64,000 bases of DNA from Gongronella butleri (lineage: Eukaryota > Mucoromycota > Mucoromycetes > Mucorales > Cunninghamellaceae): the NCBI GenBank assembly GCA_025201375.1, contig JAIWZP010000007.1, positions 372,001 through 436,000 on the forward strand. The letters are read 5' to 3'. The position numbers and the translations under genes are program-made. This document shows positions 20,661 through 32,222 of the stretch, piece by piece. The notes below the pieces were generated by a model. That model saw only the letters and a program-made list of their open reading frames with translations, searched no databases and was not told the origin of the DNA. Numbering within the stretch: the stretch's first letter is position 1; each line of letters opens with the position of its first letter.

Positions 20661-21909
20661 GTGATTTGCTGGATTTTTGTCTGCTGTTTCGACAATACAG
20701 TAAGCAATTTTGTAAAATACTGTAAAAATATATACCTGTATGATAGGGCGAAAAATGCTGTTTTGTTGATGAATGACGCTCGCTGGAAATACCTACCGGT
20801 ATAACAGCGCGGCGCTGCGAGTCATCTCAATACTGTAAATGCTTTGATCCGCCTGCTGTTTGCTAAAACTTCTGCAATAAAGATCATGGGTCAACTATTG
20901 TACATGTACAGTATGATGATAGACCACCATCGTCGAGCAAATCGCGATTACGTAAAGATTTTGTCGAAGAAAAAGTGGATTTTCTCTGCGAGTTTTGGCC
21001 ATCGATCCATAGGTGAAAGCGTGAAACTGGTCTTATTCAATGGTTATCATTTATTTACTGTAACAAGTGCTTTTGACACGTTAAACGCGCCGTGTGCCGT
21101 TGTTCTATCTGTTGCTGTCTTGCTGGGAGCATCGATGTTGAAAATTTATTATGAAGAAATGTTTGAACGGCTGCTTTCACAAGCAAGCAGCGTATTATTG
21201 CACAAAGGCCACGCACCATCAGGCGAACAAACATTCTGAAAATGATGCCCGAGCGTGTCTACAGTAATTTAAACAAATAATGCGAGTTTTATTGCGATCG
21301 AAGAAAAATTTAACCAAGACAACGTTGTTATTATCATATACTGTTTGTACAAAATTTGTAAAAATGTCAATCTGTATTTGGATTTACAGCATCCGCACAA
21401 CGATTCAACTGACCTCTGGTTTTCAACGTCATGTTAATGACGCGACAAAATGGCATTGTCATGATCCCATCTGGACAAATTCTTTTTTTTTCTTCTCACC
21501 TCTCTTTTCGCCCAATCTCAAAACCACCTCCATCACACGCCCAAGGTTGCCAGCTTCTCAACACTCTTTTCCCCATCTCGCTGGCACCTCTGGATCGTGC
21601 GCAATCGCTGTTTTCCTTTTTCTCTCTTTTTACGCGTCGGGGCGCGACGCGACGCGCCCAATCCCGCCTAATTCCGCTCGGCATTGTTGTGCGACCTCGG
21701 TGGCAGACCCCCGTCCGTTGGTCGCCAACGCCGTGGCTCTCCCCCCCTGTTTCCCCCTTTTTTTCTCTTCCTTTTTTTTTTTTCTTTACCTTTCCTGCCT
21801 GTTTCCTTTTTTTTCTTTTCTTTTTCTTCACCGTTCTCAACACCAGCATCGCTCGTCCCCAACTCTCTCCCTAGTGTTGACCAATAAAAGAGGCTTTCAC
21901 CCTCACACC
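20661..21909. other. Accessory DNA with repeat copy 3 and a pyrimidine-rich leader
   Basis: Apart from repeat copy 3 this holds scattered TACAGTA and TACTGTA heptamers (20696, 20718, 20831, 20907, 21056, 21260), no convincing gene, and from about 21490 a CT-rich stretch resembling a promoter/leader for the ORF at 21910. Confidence 0.5.
20865..21265 (+). repeat. Dispersed repeat family A, copy 3 (partial, heavily altered)
   Basis: Aligns with 19155-19450 and 39255-39540 through CTGCAATAAA, CGTCGAGCAAATCGCGAT, GTGGATTTTCTCTGCGAGTT, TTTGACACGTTAAA and GGCGAACAAAC. It carries more insertions than the other copies, including chains of TA-flanked triplets at 20896-20921 and 21056-21062. Confidence 0.75.
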
Positions 21910-22134
21910 ATGACTGACTCGTCGCCTAACACGCCCACAAGCTCACTGCCTCCCGCACCGCGTCGCATACGCGGCTATGCGGCTCGCCAAGAGCGTCGAG
22001 CCGCCCGTCAGGCCGAGCCCATGCCAAGCGTCGCCGCCCAACAAGGTCGCACGCGTCGACGCCGACGAAATCATCATCATGAACCTAGGAGCGAGAGCGG
22101 GTCGGGTCATGACAGGCATATCATAATATCATAA
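21910..22134 (+). CDS. Truncated gene start, Arg/Ala/Pro-rich peptide of unknown function
   Basis: 74-codon ORF starting MTDSSPNTPTSSLPPAP after a long pyrimidine-rich leader and a CCAATAAAAG motif about 25 bases upstream, which looks like a real gene start. The peptide is basic (RRIRGYAARQERRAAR) and resembles no family I recognise. The frame ends inside two TATCATA heptamers and a TACAGTA at 22119-22141, so the rest of the gene may have been lost or displaced. It could equally be a short orphan ORF. Confidence 0.35.
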   Translation: MTDSSPNTPTSSLPPAPRRIRGYAARQERRAARQAEPMPSVAAQQGRTRRRRRNHHHEPRSESGSGHDRHIIIS

Positions 22135-22371
22135 TACAGTAATTGCGCTCCAGTCATGCTTTTGAAGTGTTTTTATTACTGCAAGTGAACTCGATTTGTT
22201 CAATGACTTTTATGGCGTTCTCCTGTCATGATGATGACACAATATAATAATGTCCAAATACTGTACGCAGCGTCAAACCTGCCTCATTAAGTACGTTTCA
22301 TGCTAGCATCAACAATACAGGTTTTTTTTATACGCGTGCCCCATTTTCGAAATTTTATTGCGTCATCCCTT
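22135..22371. other. Short AT-rich gap downstream of ECM33-like gene
   Basis: No gene seen. Contains TACAGTA at 22135 and TACTGTA at 22259, and should hold the 3' end of the ECM33-like transcript. Confidence 0.5.
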
Positions 22372-23834
22372 TTACAAAATCAACATGGCGACGAGTGCGG
22401 GCACTGTCAAGAGTCCGGCGGTGATGATGTGCTTGGCGGCGTCGTTGGTGCCGCTGTTGCCGTTGTTGCCGCCATTTTGGCTGTTTTCGCCCATGCCGGC
22501 GCCAAATTGACCATCCTGGCCAACGGTGGGAGCCATGCGGGTGGGGTCCATGCCTGCGGCGCAGGACCAGGTAATGCCCTTGATGACGTTGCCTCCCTTG
22601 AGTTTCTTCTCAAGCTCACCGCATTGAATCTTGTCGCTGGATGTCTGGATGCGCATGCCGCCGCGAACGTCGTTGAGCACGGGCATAAAGTACGTGTCAA
22701 TGTTGCCGGCAATGTCGACGGTGCCGTCAACTTCCTCGAGCACGGGGAACCCGTCAATGCTCGTCAGCTCCGTGTTGTTGCCCACGGAGAACGCGCCGCC
22801 AACGCGCGTCAATGACTTGAACGACGTATCTTTCAACTTGTCATTGTTCACGACCGTCAGCGACCCCCTGATTGAGTCAAGCTTGTCCAAATTCAGCGCC
22901 GTAAAGTCGTTTTGGTGGAACATGATGTCGCCCATGACCGTGGTCAATGATGGCATCGACACAATGTTCAAATTGCGGAAACTCGCCTTTTCCACGGTCG
23001 TCAGCTTCTGAGCCTGAAAAAAAGGGGAAGGGGGAACAAAACGCGCATGCAAGCGCGACAAATTGCACGTGAGCAACAGGGTTGCCCAATAAAAGCGAGC
23101 CATTCCTCGGGCTTTTTTTTTTTTTTTTTTTTTTTTTTTTTGGGGTCCCACAGCATACCTCAAAATCCAAAGCCTTGCCATTGGAGGCGACCTCGAGCTT
23201 GCCGACCTCCTTGACCGCGTTGAAATCGAGTTTGTTCATGTATTGATTTGAGACGAGTGTGAATGACTTTAGGGTTTCTGGCTGGAAACCGGTGATGGTG
23301 GGGGCGCGCGTGTCCTCGATATGGACGTTTTCGACATTTTTCAATCCCGCGGGGAAGTCAATGTTTTCCAAGCCAGGCAGCACCGACATGGTCAGGCCCT
23401 TAGTGTCGAGCAACGTGGGGAAGAGTAATTTTCCGAGCATCGTCGAATTGCTGATCTTGATGTCGCCGACAACTTTTGTCAATTGCGGCGCCTTGAAGCT
23501 GCGAAGTGCCTGGCTATCGCGCACAATCAGGTTGCCCGTCATCTCCTCAATTCCGTCCATGCTCAGGTCCGTCGCCTTGGCGTACGCCACCGTGATCGTC
23601 CCATTGTACGCGCGGCAGCCCTTAAGCGTCGCCATGTCGTCCTGTGTAAACACGGACAGGTCCTTGTTGCAATCGGCAGCGACTTTTTTTTTCACAAACG
23701 CGTCGTGGAATCACCAAAAAAAAAAAAAAAATAGGGGAACATCAGGTCGCGTTGCGCATCTTTTATGCAATCTTACCTTGTGACACAAGCGCAAAGCCTG
23801 TCAATGTGATGGCGGAAGCAATGGTGAAACGCAT
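22372..23834 (-). CDS. ECM33/Sps2-type GPI-anchored cell-wall protein
   Basis: Three exons (23834-23777, 23682-23159, 23013-22372), 407 residues. An N-terminal signal peptide (MRFTIASAITLTGFALVSQG) is followed by receptor-L-domain repeats of the ECM33 family: repeated LTKVVGDIKI, LTTVMGDI, LDSIRGSLTVVNN and VGGAFSVGNNTELTSIDGFP strings. The C-terminus has a Gly/Asn-rich linker (QNGGNNGNSGTNDAAKH) and a hydrophobic end (TAGLLTVPALVAMLIL), the GPI-attachment layout, with the omega site probably in SGTND. Family members sit in the plasma membrane and wall and are needed for wall integrity. The first intron's acceptor (23684-23683) follows a run of nine A instead of pyrimidines, but phase and homology support it. 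Confidence 0.9.
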
Positions 23835-24419
23835 GTTACTACAGTATCCAGGTATAGAAACGAAGAAAAAAGAACAAAAAAAAAAAAGATGAAGGAAATG
23901 AGCGAGCGGATGGCGTGGTGCCATGACAACAACCTTGGGCATCTCAATGCGATCAAAAAAAGGCGATCGCGTGCACCAATGGCAAACGATCCGTGTTTCT
24001 GGATTCGTACATGAGTGTAGATGCTTTTGAAATTTCAAACGGATGGAATCAGGCAATGAAAATGTTTCAATTCTGACGTGATCTCGGTCCATGGTCTTTC
24101 TCTGGCACGTGCAGGAACAAAGTTGTCGTTCTTTTTTTTATTTCACGCAGCACATGGCGACGGACCGTATCCCGGATCGCTGGTTTAAATCAAAGCGAAA
24201 AGGGCCATGCACGCATCGTTAACGACAAAAAAACGAGAAGCTGGTGAAAATAGGGTTTATTTTTTTTGTCGCCACACGCGTTTTTTTTTTTCGAGAATCT
24301 AAAACACGTTAGCCGAAAGAAAGGGCATCAATGTCACTATGGAGAACGTTTGTCAACATTTAATAGTCGATAATTGACCTAAAGCAACAATTATGTTCCA
24401 ATTACAAAATTCTCGACTA

Positions 24420-24760
24420 CCGTCTGATCAATTTCCATTTTTATGGCACAGCACGCGACTGACAGAACACCAATAATTATCCACAGGCTTAAATTTGAAG
24501 CCATTAGGTCAAGTTCATCCAGAAAAAAAAAACACCAGAAAGATGATTTTGACGCTGACTTGTCCGTAGCGTGTGCCATATCTCACCGAGTAGCCTATTG
24601 CCATTTGGAATTACTGAGTGGCCATGTCTGCCATCACCTTATTTGAATTTGGGACCATTTGGGTGCATTTCAACTGGACGCACAGCAAAAAGGGGTGATT
24701 TATCAACAATTTTAATCGTTTGCTTGTCAACAACACATCATGCCAAGGTGGTGTAAAGCC
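24420..24760 (+). pseudogene. Possible Tc1/mariner transposase relic
   Basis: A short frame near 24620-24690 reads GITEWPCLPSPYLNLGPFG, which resembles the conserved WPxxSPDLNPIENLWG block around the second catalytic Asp of Tc1/mariner transposases, with the Asp replaced by Tyr. No other domain is clear. Weak assignment from a single motif. Confidence 0.35.
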
Positions 24761-25439
24761 CGATATGCAATGGGCGAGAGAGAACGAGTTAAAAGAACAT
24801 GTGTTCGAAGAGAAAATACAGAAATGTCGACGAGTCGGTCACTAAAGAATCGATTTTGCTTTGGTTTCAATTGTCATTTGGCAAAATGTACATCGCACAG
24901 ATCCGAAACGCGCTCAAGCATGAAAAGCAGACTGAAGAACTGCGTGGCGCTTGATTTGCAGCTGCTGTCGCCCATTTTGGTGCCACAGAGCGCGAGATCA
25001 TATTTTGGCGGTTTCAACTCCAAAACAAAAATCGAAAAATGGCTCTCCTGAATTGCTCCAAATTCATACATAAGATAATTGCATGGCGAAACTCAGGAAA
25101 ATGAAAGAAATGAGTCCAGTCGTTCTGCTCAATAACGAGCAAGGATCGATTTAAGATTTAAGATTCAATTTCAATGACGAATTGCACGGAAAAACCGCGT
25201 ATACAATCGCGCTGACGTGTCCACTGGCAAGAGACAGTCCAGGTGCATGGATTTGACAAGGAACAGGCGCGTGTCACTCGACGTCTGGCGCACTTTTTCA
25301 CGCGTGGAGTCCGTAGGCATAATTTGCTGTCGCGTTAATTCTGCCAAAACTTATCTTTTTTTCATAGATCATCAATGTCTGCAAACGATTCAAGTCGCGC
25401 TCTTTCTGATGAGATAACTTTCAAGGCGCTGTACCCAAT

Positions 25440-25700
25440 ACTCATCGAGTTCGCCATAAGACGAAAAATCGCAGCTTTTTGCATCTTTCGCAAAAACGAG
25501 CCAATGGACCCCTGGTTTTTGTTGCATTTTCATCGGTGAATGAGAGTCATCTATCATATGACTGAATGGCATGGCGATCTGAGGACGCAAATTTGTCCAT
25601 TTTCAAGACATCGACTGCACCCCTTGGCGAAATCACAGTTTTTGAAAATGTTGATTGCGTGTCATCCAACGATCGCAATGCCACAAGAATGGGCTCAATT
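25440..25700 (+). repeat. Dispersed repeat family B, copy 1
   Basis: Matches the reverse complement of 53940-54200: both share the order AATCGCAGCTTTT, CAATGGAC, ATCGGTGAATG, GAATGGCATGGCGATCTG and a coding-like stretch whose translations (MAWRSEDANLSIFKTSTAPL here, MAWRSADLGFANFKSSTAPL there) stay alike. Not recognised as a known element. Confidence 0.75.
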
Positions 25701-26446
25701 GAACAAGGCAGTGTGGTGCCGTTGTTGCGCACAGCTAGTCTCTTGGTGCACAGTAATCTCGGTGCCAATACGACCAAAAGCCAATAAAAACATCCCGATC
25801 GCAAATGTCTCGGCAAACCAAGTATTTATCGCCATTTTTACTACCTACACACGCGACACAGAGACGCGTAAAACATCTGTAGCAAGTTCGATTCTCGTCA
25901 GACCAAGCAGGTAATGGGCAATCGAGGCGAGAAAATGCTAAAGTGCGTACTTCAAGATTTGCGGGCGGCCCGGGCACCCGAGCACCCGAGCATCATGGCA
26001 AAGTGGCTCGTGTGGAACGGATAGGTGATCTGCAGAGATCGAAATACGTGCAAACCCTCTGTCAAAGTTGATTCGATACGAATTTTCGCGAAAGCATCTT
26101 TATGTTTTGTTTTACAGCCTATTCCTTGTCTGGGCGCTGCTGCGGCAAATGAGTGACTGCGCCACCACGGCCGTGTATGCTGCTTCCAGTCATTGACGGC
26201 AGCGGGGCTCGCAACAGAGCCCAAATTGCTGCAATAAACGCTGAATATGCGCCAACAGCCACTTTTCCGATACTATTGGTGATTTGCCTTTTTAAAAGCC
26301 TATTTTTTACTCATTCATTTATGTAAAAAAGCCGTATAGTGATAGGGGGATGTCAGAGAACTGGAGAAAAGAGGGCGAAACAAAGCGAGAAAGAGGGAAA
26401 GAAAGAAAAAAAAAGTGAGAAACACAGAGGGAATGGGGATACATTT

Positions 26447-29400
26447 TTAGTCTGAGGGAGCCGGGGAGTTGACGGTGGAGGAGCCGGGGGCTGGTGAGTC
26501 AATATCCATTGGCTCAGGGGCCTTTTTCTTGGGTTTTGCGACGCGCTTGCGCTTTGTGCCGATTTTGGATGGGGCGACGGGGCGAGCAAGACGTGCGAGT
26601 TCGTCGTCCTCCTTGAGAATGTTGTCCCACTCGACAAGGAAGGCATTGAGATCGCGCTTCCAAAAGGTCATTGGTGCGGTGGCAGCGACCTCGTCGAGTT
26701 CGGTCTTTTTCTTGTCGCGTTGGGCGCGGAGCTCGACCAATTTCTCCTTGGTGAAGCCGCGGATGTTGATGGAGAACAAATAGTCGTAGCCTGCATCGGT
26801 GCCACCTTGCTCCTTGGGCCTGCCCCGGCCATCCTGATCCGTGTCGTCGTCGTCAGTGGCAAGCACATTGCGTTTCTTGCGCGAGAAAATCTTTTTCAGG
26901 CCCTTTTCTTCCATGTCGGCAATGACGTCCTGTTCTTTGCGATTATAGTAGATCAAGTCGCCGTTGAGAACGAGCTCGATGAAATTGGCCTTGTTGTGCA
27001 GCCTGTCATAGTCGTCCTGCAGGATAAACACCATGTGTTCTTTGCGCTTGGCGTAGTACTCGATGCGCAAATCGTAGAATTCCTTGAGGATCTGCTCGGG
27101 CGAGTTGTACTTTTGAATCTTGCCCTGGGCGTTGAAACAGACGAGATTGGTGGTGTTGATAGCGTTTTGCAGCTTGAATGCCTTGAGGATGCCCATGGCT
27201 TCGACCTTTTGCAAGTTCTTGTCGTCGAGCTCAATAGTGAAATCGACCGACATGTCCGTGGAGTTGTTGCTGTACTCCTCAATGGTAAATTCGACCTTTT
27301 TCTCCTTTGGCTCGCGCAGCACCTCGAGATTCTCCTTGAACGACTCTGTCCACAGCCTGACGGGCAGCTCGGTGACCTTGATCTTGGACTCGTCGGTGAT
27401 GTCGGCGATACCAGTGACGTCGAATTTGCCAGAGACATTTGGGGTTGGCTCGATGGAGCCACGGAAACCGCGGAACCAGGGTTTCATGGGCTTCATTTCG
27501 TGACCATCCATGAGGAGCAACAGGTTGTCGACAAGATCGCGCGGGTTGTAGTTGGGAATGGACGTGCTCCAGCCCGTGCCGATGCCGTCGGCGCCATTAA
27601 CGAGCACCATGGGCAGGATGGGCATGTACCACTCGGGCTCAATCGACACATTCTCTTCAATCAGGTAATTGAGCACATCGTCGTCGTCGGGGTGGAACAC
27701 AAAGCGAGCAATGCGAGACAAGCGCGTGAAAAGATAACGCGGGCTGGCGGCCGCCTTGCCGCCTTCGTGTCGCGTGCCGAATTGACCCGAGGGAACGAGC
27801 AAATTCACATTGTTGCTGCCGACAAAGTCTTGGGCCATGTTGATCACCGTGGAGGCCACAGACGCTTCGCCGTGGTGATATTGCGTGATGCCAGCCACGT
27901 AATTGGCAAGCTGCGCAACCTTGATTTCCGTGTTGCGGCCACGCTTGATACAACCGAAAAAGACCTTGCGATGACTGGGCTTGAAACCGTCCACGACCGA
28001 TGGAATGGAGCGCAAATTGTCCGCGACCGAGAACAACAGCAGCTCCTGATTGACGAAATCGCTGATTTTGATCTTGTTCACGCTGTGGTCAATGTAAATG
28101 CCCGGCTCGTACGTCGTCAGCCACTCCTTGCGCTCCTGCGCCTTGCTCTTGCTGAACGCCATGTCAATCAGCGCCCGGTCGCCCTCGTCAGGCACGTGGA
28201 ACTCCTTTTGATGCACTTCAAGTTTGCCAAAATACGTGCGCGCGTCCTTTTTGTCAGATGTACCCAGACCCTTGAAGTACTTTGGCTTCCATTCTTTGCG
28301 CTGGTTGTGCTCGCGTGCCCAATTCTCGTACTCGGGGATCGTAAAGAATGACACCTTGGATTGACAAAAAAAATTGAAAAAAAAAACGCGTCAGCAAGCT
28401 CCCTTTTTCCCTCATTTTTTTTTTTACCTGGTCCTTTGTGCGATTGTGCGTGCAGCGGATAATGGGGGTGATGAATTCGAGAAGGAAGCCAGGGATGTCG
28501 AGCAAGCTTGGGAACATTTTGTCAAGAAAGTTGATGACGAGGCCCTTGATGTGGGAGCCGTCGTAATCCTGATCGGTCATGATCATGAGCTTGCCATAGC
28601 GCAATTGGTCGACGTTGGTGTAGGTCATGCCGTGCTTGAGGCCAAGGATTTGCTTGACAAAGGTGATTTCCTTGTTGCTCATGATGGCCTGATTGGTGGC
28701 GTCGCGCACGTTGAGCAGCTTGCCGCGCAAGGGGAACACGCCATACAGGTCACGGCCCACCACCGACAGACCACTGAGCACCAATGTCTTGGCAGAGTCA
28801 CCCTCGGTCAGAATCAGCGTGCATTTTTTGTTGTGTGGCCTCACACCGGCCAAATTGGCGTCGTCCAGCTTGGGAATGTTAAGGCGGCGCGCCATCTTGC
28901 CTGCGTCCGCACGCGACATTTGCGCATTCTCCTTGAACTTGACAAACTTGGCAATGTTGCTAATGATGCCCGACTTTTCGACTAATAAAACAAGGGGGAG
29001 GGGCAAGGTGAGGACCATTTTTGACTTTTTTTTTTTGCTCTCTTTTTACCTTGCGCAATGAACTTTGGGCTGACGTTGTAATTGGAGCCAAAGGCGCCGG
29101 TCCTCAAGGTGAGCGTCTCCTTGGTCTGCGAGTCAAAGGTCGGGTTCTCGATCAGACAATTGACAAACACAACCATGTGTTGCTTGACTTGGAAGGGTTT
29201 GACGGTCTTGCTGCCGCTCTCCTTGAGCACCTTGGGCATGATAGCCTTGACAATCTGGTTGGCAATGTAGTCGACGTGGGTGCCGCCCTTGGATGTACAG
29301 ATGCTATTGACAAAGCTGACCTAAAAGGGAGACAAAAATAGGTTTTTTTTAAAAAAAAAAACGAAAGAGACGCGTCAGACACGCGTGATGCGACGCGACG

Positions 29401-30949
29401 CGACGCGATTTTGTGTTTTTTCTTACCTGGCCGAATTGGCCGTCGCTGACGGCCATGCTCACTTGCCAGCGGTCGGTCTCGCCGTCCTTGTCAAAGAGAA
29501 TGGGTTTCTGGCCGTCGGCGTTGCGGATCTCCATGGACTTTGTGTAGAGCTCCGTGTACTTTTGGTAGCCCTTGACGGGGATCTTGGAGCCGTTGAGCGT
29601 AACGGTGATGCCCGAGACCGTGCCGGCCATGTCGTAAACGCGCTTTTTGATCAAAGCCTCAAAGTCGGCGTCCAGCTCCGTCATGTTGAACTTGGCCAGA
29701 TCAGGCTTGAACGTAATGCGCGTGAATTCTTCGCCCTTTTTGTTGTCGGTGATCTTGGGGTCGCGCTTGATGGACATGTTGTTCTTGAACACCTGCCGAT
29801 ACTTTAGCGCGCGCTCCTTGTCCGCCGTCTCCACGGTGAATTCCGTGCTAAAGATGTTGCACAGCTTGGCACCGTAACCATTGCGGCCACCCGTCACCTT
29901 TTTCTCATTGTCATTGTAGTTTGACGACGTCAGCAGGTGACCAAAGATCAATTCCGGCACATACACCTTTTCTTTTTGATGCATCGTCACGGGAATACCC
30001 TTGCCATTGTTGTAAATCGAAATCGTGTTGCTCGTGCGGTCAATCACCACCTTGATCGCCGTCATGCCTGGATCACGGATCTTTGAGAAATGAAGAAAAA
30101 GAGAAAAAATTAGGAAAAAAGCCAGAAAAAAAGCCAGAAAAAAGTCAGAAAATGGCCAGAAAAAAAAACGCGTCGCGACGCGTCTCCGCTCTCATTTCCC
30201 ACTCCCCCCTTGTTTTTTACCTTGTTGTCGGCGGCATTGACAAGAATTTCATCGACAATCTTGTAGAGACCGGGAACATACTTGATCTTGCGCTTGACAA
30301 TCATGTCTTGCTCCGAATCAAAGACCCACATTTCCTGCTCCTCGGCCTCGGTGGAACCAATGTACGTGTCTGGGCGGAGCAAGATGTGCTCGAGCTGCGT
30401 CTTCTTTTGGTAAATGTCTTCAATGGTCTTTTCTTTCTTGGGCTTTGGGCTGGAGGCCGCCGTGGACGCGGCAGTGCTGGATTCCGCAGATGGCGCGGGC
30501 GAATCGACGTCCATGGCCGTGTCCGTGTCTGCTGCAGCGGGCGATGCGGCTGCCGACGACGATGACGCCGCGCTGGTAGCAAAGAACGAGGCAATTCCCC
30601 CCTTTTCAGCAGCTGACTTTTTGGCCGCCGGCGCCTTTTTCGGTGCGGCAGGCTTCTTGGGCGCGGCCGCCGTCTTTTTGGGTGTGGTCTCGTCCTTTGG
30701 CGCAACCGCCTTCTTGGGTGCCGCCTTTTTCGGCGCGGGGGCAGCCTTTGCCTAGAGGAAAAATCAGCAACATCACGACCACGGTCAGGGCAAACAACAA
30801 AAAAAAAAAACAATGGACAGCGTGTTTTTGTTTACCTTTTTCTTGGGCATATCATCCTCAAAGTCGTCGTCCGAATCAGACGGCACGTCAAAGTCGGAAC
30901 CAGAGTCTTGGAATTCCATTTCTTCGTCTTCGTGGTCCATCTTGGTCAT
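26447..30949 (-). CDS. TOP2: DNA topoisomerase II
   Basis: Type IIA topoisomerase that passes one DNA duplex through another with ATP; nuclear, needed for chromosome segregation. Six exons (30949-30836, 30751-30221, 30080-29427, 29320-29050, 28981-28428, 28354-26447), phases consistent, 1,343 residues versus about 1,430 in yeast. The N-terminus is acidic, then Ala/Lys/Pro-rich. The GHKL ATPase follows (YKIVDEILVNAADNK, NNGKGIPVTMH, GGRNGYGAKLCN), then the TOPRIM domain (LTEGDSAKTLVLSG, DQDYDGSHIKG) and the breakage-reunion domain with the catalytic Tyr in ASPRYLFTRLSRIAR. The C-terminal tail is short and basic (KRKRVAKPKKKAPEP). Introns carry long A/T runs and, in three of five, ACGCGTC motifs. 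The 3' end is 22 bases after a gene-free gap. Confidence 0.98.
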
Positions 30950-31022
30950 TGTAAGAGGTCTGTAAACAGGGAAGAGGGGCGAAACAAAGAAAAAAAACGG
31001 CAAGCGGCCCTTTAATTCGCGC

Positions 31023-31055
<33 letters not shown>

Positions 31056-32222
31056 TTTGGCGTCCCCCAATTTGATTTGATCACCCTGCCTCGCCCGTGT
31101 CACCTAGGATGGTTGGGCATGCATCACAACACAGATCAAAAAAAGAAGCTAGCGCATCCGGCGTGAAAACTGACGTGTTTTTCTTTGTTTTCATCATTTT
31201 TCATCACATCCGGCTGTTGTCCTAATACGCAATAGATCTCAAATGAATGCGCAAAGCGCGTCGCAGCAGCCCCCGTTGCAAGAATTCAAGGAAATAGTGC
31301 TCATTTTGCGCGGTGCATGTGTGATTTTGCTCTTTTCACTGATTTTTGTGCCGCCTTTTGTTGCTCATACTCTTTTTCCGCAATGAGATACCAGCACTCG
31401 ACAAAAGGAACGCATCTTGTTGGATTGATCCAGTGCGCAATACTGTGAAGAGACAAAATTAACCCAATAAAAAAAAAAAAAGGCAAAATTCACACCAACT
31501 GACCCATTCTTGCCGTCTCGGACATCATTACCAAGGGCGCGCGTTAAAACTAGAAGCAGCAACTGCCTTCAAAGCACTCCACTGTGTCGGTGAGTTGGAA
31601 ATTAAGCAAAGCAATCAGGCCTTTTCCACTTTTTTTTCAGGCCTTCTCAATGAAAGAAGCTGTTTGCGTTTACATCTTGTGAAGCTCCCTTTTTTTTATG
31701 GTTTTTATTTGGTGCTGGATGCGCTCACACGGCGAGACAAAGAGCCAAAATGAAATTCAGGTCCGGTGCCTTGTTTTCTTTTTTGTCAAAGTGTGGTTTC
31801 AAGCTTTTAAAATTTAAAAATGTGGCACACGCGGGTCACAGGGGTCACGGTGCCACGCGGGAATGATAGGTCAAGGTCAGGGGGCAGGGCCGAGTCACGG
31901 CGTGCGTCAATGGCATCATGTGATGTCCTTTTTTCAAAGCGGGAAAAAGAGCGGTCGTGCTTCCAAAATCACAAAACCGCACATTTCTATTTTTTTCACT
32001 CTCACACTGAGCGGATTGCAGCTCTTCCCTGCTTTTCAACATACGACAAAAAGGCTTCTTTCGCGTACTCTTTCTCTTGATCCTATTTGACTAGGTACGT
32101 TTTGCACTTTTTATCTTGCTTTTTGTTGCTCACGTTGGGCCAATTCTTTCCGCTATAGGCCGTTTCACTTTTTTATTCTCCCTTTTTGTTTTCTCGCGTC
32201 ACTACCACACCACTTGTTGTCC
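30950..32222. other. Divergent intergenic region between TOP2 and PRRC2-like genes
   Basis: 1.27 kb with T-run at 31025-31054, an A-run at 31469-31482 and no clear gene. A minus-strand two-exon mini-ORF around 31300-31560 (…GKNG-IAHWINPTRCVPF…) can be spliced in frame but lacks a supported start. Confidence 0.5.

Larger units (their letters stand above)
23835..26446. other. Gene-poor accessory region
   Basis: 2.6 kb without an intact gene between the ECM33-like and TOP2 genes. It contains a possible Tc1/mariner relic (24420-24760) and one copy of repeat family B (25440-25700); the remainder shows only short random ORFs. Confidence 0.6.

Noticed and set aside
26720..28351. 543-codon open frame antisense to TOP2
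   Set aside because: Shadow of the TOP2 last exon; composition Val/His/Leu-rich with no recognisable domain.
31300..31560. Possible two-exon minus-strand mini-gene (…RDGKNG-IAHWINPTRCVPF…)
   Set aside because: Splice sites can be joined in phase, but there is no supported start codon, no conserved motif and no length; insufficient to call.
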